Assembly: GCA_030626915.1 (NCBI GenBank)
Contig: DAOUTC010000025.1
Location: 1 to 11,260, forward strand
Origin: Dehalococcoidia bacterium
GTDB lineage: Bacteria > Chloroflexota > Dehalococcoidia > GIF9 > AB-539-J10
Reading direction: 5' to 3'
DNA length: 11,260 nucleotides
Shown here: in pieces, positions 7,526 to 11,260 of the stretch
Layout: each line of letters starts with the position of its first letter
Position numbering within the stretch: position 1 is the stretch's first letter
Program-made: the position numbers and the translations under genes
The notes under the pieces: model-generated
The model's input: only the letters and a program-made list of their open reading frames with translations
Told to the model about the DNA's origin: nothing
The model's database searches: none

Positions 7526-7554
7526 ATAATATCCTCTTTAATTTTTAAGTTTAA
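7526..7554 (-). promoter_or_regulatory. Candidate nusA promoter with palindromic -10 region
   Basis: On the minus strand TTAAAC (7554-7549) and TATTAT (7531-7526) are 17 nt apart, predicting a start near 7519, just before the hairpin at 7515. The -10 sits in the 13-bp palindrome GGATATAATATCC (7522-7534), which also reads TATAAT on the plus strand (7525-7530). The plus-strand hexamer could serve dtd at 7579, although no good plus-strand -35 is visible. Confidence 0.45.
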
Positions 7555-7578
7555 CACGATTAAATTAGAAATGCAAAA

Positions 7579-8025
7579 ATGAAAGCGCTAATTCAACGGG
7601 TTACCAACGCTTCGGTTAGTGTGAAGGACGAAGTAGTAGGCAGAATTGGCCCGGGGCTGGTGGTTTTTATTGGCGTCGCCCGGGATGATTCAGAAAGTGA
7701 TGCCTGCTACTTAGCAAATAAAATAGTTAATTTACGTATTTTTACTAGTGGAGTAGGTGAGTTTGACCTTTCGGCATTGGAAACAAGAGGGGAAATTTTG
7801 GTAGTAAGCCAATTTACCCTTTTGGCTAATTCACGGAAGGGGAGACGTCCCAGCTTCACTGAAGCAGCTCCGCCAGGTAAGGCCAAGGAATTGTACGATT
7901 TTTTCGTGGGTCAGGTTCGCTCCGCCGGTCTTAAGGTAGAGACAGGGGTTTTCCAGGAGCACATGCTGGTAGAAATCCATAATGATGGGCCGGTAACTTT
8001 GTTACTAGAGAGTAAAATCAAATAA
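7579..8025 (+). CDS. dtd: D-aminoacyl-tRNA deacylase
   Basis: DTD hydrolyses D-amino acids (and misacylated glycine) from tRNA, a homodimeric proofreading enzyme of the cytoplasm. The 148 residues match the family length. The signature SQFTL (77-81) and the Gly-cisPro motif in NDGPVTLLLES (135-145) that builds the cross-subunit active site are both present. The start MKALIQRVTNASVSV and RRPSFTEAA (89-97) are typical. The segment EFDLS (61-65) replaces the more common KMNLS-type sequence, a known natural variation. No clear Shine-Dalgarno precedes the ATG at 7579. The gene is divergent from nusA and is followed after 56 bp by a Fur-family gene on the same strand that has its own promoter. Confidence 0.95.
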   Translation: MKALIQRVTNASVSVKDEVVGRIGPGLVVFIGVARDDSESDACYLANKIVNLRIFTSGVGEFDLSALETRGEILVVSQFTLLANSRKGRRPSFTEAAPPGKAKELYDFFVGQVRSAGLKVETGVFQEHMLVEIHNDGPVTLLLESKIK

Positions 8026-8031
8026 TTGCAT

Positions 8032-8047
8032 CAGCAACTTATTGCAA
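8032..8047. promoter_or_regulatory. Candidate Fur/Nur-type operator, site 0 (over the fur-like -35 box)
   Basis: Read on the minus strand this is TTGCAATAAGTTGCTG, which matches 13 of 16 positions of the best copy at 8519. It keeps the hexamer-4-hexamer layout. Its TTGCAA on the plus strand (8042-8047) is also the predicted -35 of the regulator gene, which would allow autoregulation. Confidence 0.5.
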
Positions 8048-8070
8048 CAATTCTGGCGACTTGCTATAGT
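8042..8070 (+). promoter_or_regulatory. Predicted promoter of the Fur-family gene
   Basis: TTGCAA (8042-8047) and TATAGT (8065-8070) are 17 nt apart, matching 4 of 6 and 5 of 6 sigma-70 positions. Transcription would begin near 8077, only about 5 nt before the ATG at 8082. No Shine-Dalgarno is present, so the mRNA may be nearly leaderless. Confidence 0.5.
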
Positions 8071-8081
8071 TCTGATCCTAA

Positions 8082-8498
8082 ATGAGCTGTCATAAAATCT
8101 TACAGGAAAAAGGTTATCGCTTAACTCCACAACGCATGTTAGTCATCGAAGCTCTTCATAATGCTGAGAGCCACATCAGTGCTGAGGAAATCTATGAGCA
8201 ATTACATGCTCGCTATCCCTATAGCAGCGTCTCTACTGTTTATCGCACCCTGGAGCTATTTAAAAAGTTAAAGTTAGTCACGGAAACGGATTTTGGTGAG
8301 GGGCGTGTTCGTTATCATGTTGCTGAAAAGGGTCATCACCATCATCTTGTTTGCCGCAGATGTGGCAAGGTAATGGATTTAGAAGAATCTGTGCTATCTT
8401 CTTTAAAGGATACGTTGCTTCGAGATTTTGGGTTTGACGCTGATTTGAGACATTTAGCCATTCCAGGGGAGTGCAGCAAGTGTCGTAAGAAAGAATGA
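8082..8498 (+). CDS. Fur-family metal-responsive transcriptional regulator
   Basis: A 138-residue dimeric DNA-binding repressor of the Fur/Zur/Nur/PerR family. The winged-helix domain starts LQEKGYRLTPQRMLVIEAL (7-25) and has the recognition helix SSVSTVYRTLELF (48-60). The metal-sensing half begins with the histidine cluster GHHHHLVC (84-91). The structural zinc site is formed by Cys91/Cys94 (CRRC) and Cys131/Cys134 (CSKC). The sensed metal cannot be decided from these residues. The genes downstream (CbiM-like stub, CbiO-like ATPase) point to nickel or cobalt, and the TTGCAA half-sites around it resemble those I recall for the nickel regulator Nur. Operator site 0 overlaps its own -35, suggesting autoregulation. 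Zur or PerR are the alternatives. Confidence 0.9.
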   Translation: MSCHKILQEKGYRLTPQRMLVIEALHNAESHISAEEIYEQLHARYPYSSVSTVYRTLELFKKLKLVTETDFGEGRVRYHVAEKGHHHHLVCRRCGKVMDLEESVLSSLKDTLLRDFGFDADLRHLAIPGECSKCRKKE

Positions 8499-8518
8499 TT
8501 AATTTTTTTACTTAGTTG

Positions 8519-8534
8519 TTGCAATTAGTTGCAA
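8519..8534. promoter_or_regulatory. Candidate Fur/Nur-type operator, site 1
   Basis: TTGCAATTAGTTGCAA: two self-complementary TTGCAA hexamers 4 bp apart, so both a palindrome and a direct repeat with a 10-bp (one helical turn) period. It lies 20 bp after the regulator stop codon and 5 bp before an ATG at 8539. Confidence 0.55.
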
Positions 8535-8550
8535 ATGCATGGAATTTCAA
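8519..8550 (+). repeat. 32-bp direct repeat, copy A
   Basis: Matches 9005-9036 at 28 of 32 positions. It covers operator site 1 and continues through TGCATGGAATTTCAA, which includes an ATG and the next three codons (M-E-F-Q). A T-run and the trinucleotide TAC precede both copies as well, so the duplication may be longer and decayed. Confidence 0.7.
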
Positions 8551-8632
8551 AAGACAGATTTAGGATGCAAACGAAAAACAAATTCCGCAATTTGAAGATT
8601 CAAGAAAAAGGGAGTATCCCGAGGCATATGAG

Positions 8633-8941
8633 ATGTTCAATAAATTGGTTGTCCGAAGGGAAGAAGGCAGTTCTGAGGTTTATGCAAAGCTAATGACCTT
8701 ATTTGCTGAAATGTCTGCTAGGGAGCTCAGTGTTCCAGTTGAAAAGATGTTTTTAATTGAGGAAAAGGAAATAGAAATCCCGAGTTTTGCACCTGTATTT
8801 GAATCTGTCAAATGTGCCGAATGTGGAGAGAATGTCATGAAATTAAAGGCTGTTGAGAAGAATAGTCAGCATTATTGCATTCCTTGTGCGAAGGAAGCGT
8901 TCTATGAATTAAACGGCAGTGGTATTTTGGAGCGAAAATGA
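8633..8941 (+). CDS. FmdE-like zinc-ribbon protein, N-terminally truncated
   Basis: The 102 residues resemble the C-terminal part of FmdE-family proteins (named after formylmethanofuran dehydrogenase subunit E). A helical stretch (1-40) leads to EEKEIEIPSFAPVFESVKC and a C4 zinc ribbon with Cys61/Cys64 and Cys82/Cys85 (CAEC and CIPC). Full-length members have an N-terminal domain with a GHxCPG-type motif, which is absent. The frame stays open upstream to 8564, giving the plausible helix KREYPEAYE directly before the Met, with no earlier start codon. A separate frame starts at the ATG at 8539 (MEFQKTD) and stops at 8595. This looks like a gene that lost its core and shifted frame, although GAGG 8 nt before 8633 could still permit translation. 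Its place in a metal cluster fits family members found next to metal transport or molybdoenzyme genes, but no function is assigned. Confidence 0.6.
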   Translation: MFNKLVVRREEGSSEVYAKLMTLFAEMSARELSVPVEKMFLIEEKEIEIPSFAPVFESVKCAECGENVMKLKAVEKNSQHYCIPCAKEAFYELNGSGILERK

Positions 8942-9004
8942 ACCACCAACAGTTGATAAATGTAATGACTGCGTTAAAAAAGAAGATAATTTTTTACCCC
9001 ATTT

Positions 9005-9020
9005 TTGCAATTAATTGCAG
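9005..9020. promoter_or_regulatory. Candidate Fur/Nur-type operator, site 2
   Basis: TTGCAATTAATTGCAG matches site 1 at 14 of 16 positions and keeps the 6-4-6 layout. It lies 119 bp before the CbiM-like small gene and 5 bp before an ATG at 9025. Confidence 0.52.
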
Positions 9021-9036
9021 GTGCATGGAATATCAA
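9005..9036 (+). repeat. 32-bp direct repeat, copy B
   Basis: Partner of 8519-8550, 486 bp away and in the same orientation, with four mismatches. The ATG inside opens a 14-codon frame (MEYQEW, stop at 9069), a different continuation from copy A. Both may be remnants of the promoter and first codons of duplicated FmdE-like genes. Confidence 0.7.
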
Positions 9037-9095
9037 GAATGGACAAGGGAGTTCCTGAGGAAAACTTAAGATGTTTCTTTTAATCCAAATCGGCG

Positions 9096-9111
9096 ATGCA
9101 ATTGGTTGATA
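9096..9111. promoter_or_regulatory. Weak Fur/Nur-type operator, site 4
   Basis: ATGCAATTGGTTGATA matches site 1 at 12 of 16 positions with the same spacing. It lies 27 bp before the ATG of the CbiM-like small gene, where a repressor site would be expected. Confidence 0.3.
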
Positions 9112-9138
9112 AAAATTTGATTTAAAAGGAGGTCTCAG

Positions 9139-9264
9139 ATGCATATACCTGATGGTTTTGTTAGTGCACCTGTAGCCACAGTGGGTTGTGTTGTAGCTGC
9201 CGGCTGTGTGGCCTACGCTGTTAAGGCAACGAATACAATAAAGGGGGTGAAAATGACAATGTAA
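9139..9264 (+). CDS. 41-residue CbiM/NikM N-terminal mini-protein
   Basis: The product starts MHIPDGFVSAP, the invariant N-terminus of CbiM/NikM, the substrate-specific membrane subunit of cobalt and nickel ECF transporters. There the free N-terminus and His2 bind the metal. One hydrophobic segment follows (about 12-28, PVATVGCVVAAGCVAYAV) with two cysteines, and the frame then ends after TIKGVKMTM. A complete CbiM has over 200 residues; the expected next segment (VPLMG-type) is not encoded in any plus-strand frame before the following gene. AAAGGAGGT about 6 nt before the ATG is one of the strongest ribosome binding sites in the window. So this is either a truncated relic or a genuine one-helix metal-binding peptide acting with the two small membrane proteins behind it. 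Weak operator site 4 lies just upstream. Confidence 0.72.
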   Translation: MHIPDGFVSAPVATVGCVVAAGCVAYAVKATNTIKGVKMTM

Positions 9265-9288
9265 AGGCAAAAAATTTATTAGTGCTTA

Positions 9289-9304
9289 TCACAATTAATC
9301 ACAA
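9289..9304. promoter_or_regulatory. Variant operator-like element, site 3
   Basis: TCACAATTAATCACAA has the same 6-4-6 layout and TTAA core as site 2, but both hexamers carry the same change (TTGCAA to TCACAA). It is therefore a direct repeat rather than a palindrome. It lies 23 bp before the start of the 132-residue membrane protein. Confidence 0.35.
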
Positions 9305-9327
9305 ACGCTAAAAGGAGGTAAAAAGAG

Positions 9328-9726
9328 ATGGCATGTTTTCTTGTACCTATGGGAGAGGCTATTGTGACAACCGTTGTGCAGAAAGTTGTGGAGAACAGAG
9401 AAAAGAAAGTTGGTGGGAAAAGGACTGATAATGCAGGGTTGAAGTGGAGCCAGAGATTGAGCTGGCTGAATAAGCTATTATGGGGTGGAACTATACTGCT
9501 GGCGTTGGAGCATGTATGGCATGGAGAGGTTGTCCCATGGCCGCCCTTTTTGACAGCAATGGAAAATCCGGCAGATGTAGCTCCAATGCTTCATGAAATG
9601 GCGACATTTGGTGTAGCTATGGCCATAACTGTAACATTCGTCTGGGCAATAATAGTTATGGTTGCTGAACTAAAGGCCAAGGCTATGCCAGAAGCAAAAG
9701 GGAACCTTATCAGCGGAGGGGAATAA
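9328..9726 (+). CDS. Small membrane protein with EHVWHGE motif (unrecognised family)
   Basis: I do not recognise a named family. The 132 residues begin MACFLVPMGEAIVTTVV, a short hydrophobic or re-entrant segment. A basic loop (22-47) follows, then a membrane helix at about 49-63 running into the motif EHVWHGE (61-67). A proline/tryptophan-rich loop and MLHEM (87-91) precede a second helix at about 92-113 and a polar tail. Cys3, His62, His65 and His89 sit at membrane edges and could bind a metal. GGAGGT 9 nt before the ATG is a strong ribosome binding site. Its stop overlaps the next start (TAATG), so the two are almost certainly co-translated. Position after a CbiM N-terminal stub and before a CbiO-type ATPase suggests a membrane component of a nickel or cobalt uptake system, by inference only. 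Confidence 0.75.
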   Translation: MACFLVPMGEAIVTTVVQKVVENREKKVGGKRTDNAGLKWSQRLSWLNKLLWGGTILLALEHVWHGEVVPWPPFLTAMENPADVAPMLHEMATFGVAMAITVTFVWAIIVMVAELKAKAMPEAKGNLISGGE

Positions 9727-10022
9727 TGTGGCTCATAATGACTTCGCTAGCAGCGGTAATCACAACTGCGATATGGTATGTAAGAGCTCCAGAAGACAAA
9801 TATAAGTTGGGCTTATTGAGTTTGATATTCTGGGGGGCAACACTCATGTGGTTCGTTGACCACGTGATGGCATATTTAACAGAAGGGGGGGAGTTTTTTG
9901 AAATAAATCCAGATGCAACGTTGCTTGGACTTTCTGTAATCATTCTTGCCCTCTTAGTGTGGGAAATTGTGCTACTGGTCAGTGACCCCAAAGGAGTTTT
10001 GAAAAGAGTCTTAAAAAGGTAG
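9726..10022 (+). CDS. Small three-helix membrane protein with WFVDHVMAY motif (unrecognised family)
   Basis: The 98 residues contain three predicted membrane helices (about 2-19, 27-49 and 64-85) and a basic C-terminus (DPKGVLKRVLKR) that should stay in the cytoplasm. Helix 2 ends in MWFVDHVMAY (41-50) followed by LTEGGEFFE, so Asp45/His46 and nearby acidic residues face one membrane surface. The pattern resembles EHVWHGE in the preceding protein, in that a His lies just after a tryptophan- and glycine-containing helix (LLWGG there, IFWGATLMW here). The two may be distant paralogues or partner subunits. GGAGGGG stands 5 nt before the ATG, which overlaps the previous stop codon by one base. 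No family name is offered. Confidence 0.75.
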   Translation: MWLIMTSLAAVITTAIWYVRAPEDKYKLGLLSLIFWGATLMWFVDHVMAYLTEGGEFFEINPDATLLGLSVIILALLVWEIVLLVSDPKGVLKRVLKR

Positions 10023-10040
10023 AGACGACTGTAGGCTACC

Positions 10041-10058
10041 GCTGCGGTTGGTCGCAGC
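10041..10058 (+). terminator. GC-rich hairpin after the small membrane genes (weak terminator or processing site)
   Basis: GCTGCG (10041-10046), loop GTTGGT and CGCAGC (10053-10058) form a perfect 6-bp stem, followed only by TTAT. It is 19 nt after the stop of the 98-residue gene. Without a real T-run it may reduce rather than end transcription. Confidence 0.35.
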
Positions 10059-10079
10059 TTATACTGCCAAAATCTGTGA

Positions 10080-10108
10080 GGAATGTAAAAATGTGGGGAA
10101 TGTAAAAA
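10080..10108 (+). repeat. Tandem 12-bp direct repeat
   Basis: GGAATGTAAAAA occurs at 10080-10091 and again at 10097-10108, with a 17-bp period. It sits just before the point where homology to the CbiO family resumes near 10134, so it may mark a deletion scar. No function is seen. Confidence 0.5.
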
Positions 10109-10142
10109 CAAGAACACAAGAATACAGGATAATCCTATAAAC

Positions 10143-10544
10143 ATGGGCTATTCTGAATCTGAAGTGAAGCAGCGTGTGGCTCAGGCCCTGGAATGGGTGG
10201 GGATGGATGGCTATGAGCAGCGTTCTCCTCATCACCTCAGCGTTGGCGAAAAGAAACGGATTGCCATTGCTACAGTCCTTTCCCTAAGTCCGCAGCTTCT
10301 GGTTTTGGATGAGCCTACCAGCAACCTTGATCCCAGGAGCAAATGGTCGTTAATCGAGCTTCTGAGGCAACTGCCAATGACTAAGATCGTTGCTGCTCAT
10401 GATCTGGAGCTGGTAAGGGCTCTATGCCAGCGGACTATGGTGCTGGACGAAGGAGAGATAGTCGCAGACGGCAGCAGTGAGAAAATTTTAAATGATGTCT
10501 CTTTGCTCAGGGCCCATGGCCTGGCTCTGGGGGAGGTTACCTAA
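10143..10544 (+). CDS. CbiO/NikO-type ABC transporter ATPase, C-terminal half only
   Basis: The 133 residues match the C-terminal half of the energy-coupling ATPase of cobalt/nickel ECF transporters. Visible are the signature HLSVGEKKR (31-39, with Val where LSGGE is usual), Walker B LLVLDE with catalytic Glu57, the D-loop SNLD (60-63), the H-loop His86 in AAHD, and a terminal LLRAHGLA. The Walker A and Q-loop half, around 110-130 residues, is missing and is not encoded upstream. The codons just before the ATG read P-I-N, so with the Met they continue the family's usual PLNMGYS junction. The Met is therefore an internal residue and the gene lost its 5' half near 10130. No ribosome binding site precedes it. 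It cannot bind ATP alone; it is most likely a remnant, unless it pairs with an intact ATPase elsewhere. Confidence 0.7.
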   Translation: MGYSESEVKQRVAQALEWVGMDGYEQRSPHHLSVGEKKRIAIATVLSLSPQLLVLDEPTSNLDPRSKWSLIELLRQLPMTKIVAAHDLELVRALCQRTMVLDEGEIVADGSSEKILNDVSLLRAHGLALGEVT

Positions 10545-10586
10545 ACTCCAAACTAATATCCGGGGCTTTGGCTGAAGGAGGCGGAA

Positions 10587-11260
10587 ATGATTTTAGACCA
10601 GAATGCTTTTGGTATTTGGAATTTTATCGCTAAGAAAGCTTTTAAGAGTACATTCAAAAAACCTGACCCAGCTGTTAGTGCAAAATCACTTAAGAATTCG
10701 TTCAATAATAAGACCGAAATAGGCATATATTTACACATTCCATTCTGTAGAAGCTTATGTCCTGCTTGTCCCTATGTGAGAACTTTATGGAATGAAGAAT
10801 TGGCTAACACCTACCTTGAGGCCCTCAAAAACGAAATTAAAATGTATGGGCAACTCTTACGTGGTTCCGCGTTAAGTATTGTCAGCATCCATGCTGGAGG
10901 GGGGACGCCAAGCCTTTTAAATCCCAGTCAATATAAGGAGATTCTAGACACTATAAACCAATATTTTGAAGTGGATGAAAAAGCTGTGATTGGGATGGAG
11001 GCAAATCCCCAAGATATGAGAGGGGGGAAGACTTCTGGGCTAATTGAAGCGGGCATTACAGAGCTCAGCATAGGAGTCCAATCTTTCCATAAGAAAAATC
11101 TTAAGATACTAGGAAGAGCAAATTCAGTAGAAGACTCTTTAGAGGCCATAGAAAATGCCCGCAAAGCTGGGTTTAAGTTCATAAACATAGACATGATGTA
11201 CATGCTGCCAGGGCAAACCATTGAGGATTGGATACAAGACCTTGAAATATCTGCTGAGCA
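10587..11260 (+). CDS. HemN/HemW-like radical SAM protein (3' partial)
   Basis: The frame runs from the ATG at 10587, with AAGGAGG 6 nt before it, to the window edge without a stop (224 codons seen). After a 45-residue leader, IYLHIPFCRSLCPACPY carries the radical SAM C-x3-C-x2-C cluster (Cys54, Cys58, Cys61). It is followed by HAGGGTPS (102-109), the GGGTPS SAM-binding motif of the HemN/HemW group, then MEANP (137-141), ELSIGVQSF (159-167) and NIDMMYMLPGQT (200-211). HemN oxidises coproporphyrinogen anaerobically and HemW is a haem chaperone. Here CPACPY replaces the usual CxYCDF, which suggests a divergent subgroup whose substrate is unknown. It follows the CbiO fragment by 42 bp on the same strand. 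A tetrapyrrole-linked role (haem, cobalamin or F430-like) fits a nickel/cobalt neighbourhood but is inference. Confidence 0.88.
   Translation, partial: MILDQNAFGIWNFIAKKAFKSTFKKPDPAVSAKSLKNSFNNKTEIGIYLHIPFCRSLCPACPYVRTLWNEELANTYLEALKNEIKMYGQLLRGSALSIVSIHAGGGTPSLLNPSQYKEILDTINQYFEVDEKAVIGMEANPQDMRGGKTSGLIEAGITELSIGVQSFHKKNLKILGRANSVEDSLEAIENARKAGFKFINIDMMYMLPGQTIEDWIQDLEISAE

Noticed and set aside
8938..9069. A 43-codon + frame whose ATG overlaps the FmdE-like stop (ATGA)
   Set aside because: No ribosome binding site, low-complexity lysine-rich start, and the second half is the duplicated control region (copy B); probably chance.
9164..9180. GTAGCCACAGTGG resembling part of a cobalamin riboswitch box
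   Set aside because: It is inside the CbiM-like coding sequence and no surrounding riboswitch helices are visible.
8974..9270. A 98-codon open frame on the minus strand
   Set aside because: It is antisense to the CbiM-like gene, has no motif or ribosome binding site, and its composition follows from the opposite strand.
10018..10137. A frame reading CEECKN (cysteine pair) between the 98-residue gene and the CbiO fragment
   Set aside because: No start codon with a ribosome binding site, only one cysteine pair, and it spans a hairpin and a tandem repeat.
9710..10144. A 144-codon minus-strand open frame
   Set aside because: Antisense to the coupled 98-residue membrane gene, which has a good ribosome binding site and clear helices; no recognisable protein features.
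1..11260. CRISPR array, insertion sequence, rRNA or attachment site
   Set aside because: No regular repeat-spacer series, no transposase gene and no terminal inverted repeats were seen; the repeats found are short and regulatory-looking.

Overview
The window looks like chromosomal DNA from an uncultured anaerobic bacterium, most likely a Chloroflexota member of the Dehalococcoidia type. This rests on recognition rather than a search: a short IF-2 of about 590 residues, an actinobacterial/archaeal-type short inositol-3-phosphate synthase, a DUF5679-like mini zinc ribbon, and moderate-to-low GC. Confidence in the phylum is moderate.

Left part (1-3523): a 5'-truncated sugar-nucleotide dehydratase (GDP-mannose 4,6-dehydratase-like, + strand) converges on a family 4 glycosyltransferase (- strand), their stop codons overlapping. 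Next come inositol-3-phosphate synthase (ino1) and a 46-residue zinc-ribbon protein at 3383-3523, both on the - strand. These genes suggest surface glycan or inositol-lipid synthesis.

Middle part (3623-7464): a compact - strand transcription/translation operon, nusA-ylxR(rnpM)-infB-rbfA. nusA/ylxR and ylxR/infB overlap, and infB starts with TTG. The usual first gene, rimP, is absent from this position. The leader of nusA holds a hairpin plus T-run oriented to terminate transcription heading into nusA, so attenuation is possible. dtd (D-aminoacyl-tRNA deacylase) diverges on the + strand.

Right part (8026-11260), the accessory and most interesting region: a Fur-family regulator is followed by a zinc-ribbon fragment of an FmdE-like protein, a 41-residue miniature of the CbiM/NikM N-terminus, two small membrane proteins (132 and 98 residues) that I do not recognise, the C-terminal half of a CbiO/NikO-type ABC ATPase, and the start of a HemN/HemW-like radical SAM protein that runs off the window. 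A recurring 16-bp element (hexamer-4-hexamer, best form TTGCAATTAGTTGCAA) occurs five times: over the -35 box of the fur-like gene and upstream of the small genes. I read this as a candidate Fur/Nur-type regulon for nickel or cobalt handling. Either it is a minimised, undescribed CbiM-like membrane system, or it is an ECF transporter locus decaying by deletion. The truncated FmdE and CbiO pieces favour decay; the strong ribosome binding sites and intact frames of the three small membrane genes favour a working unit.
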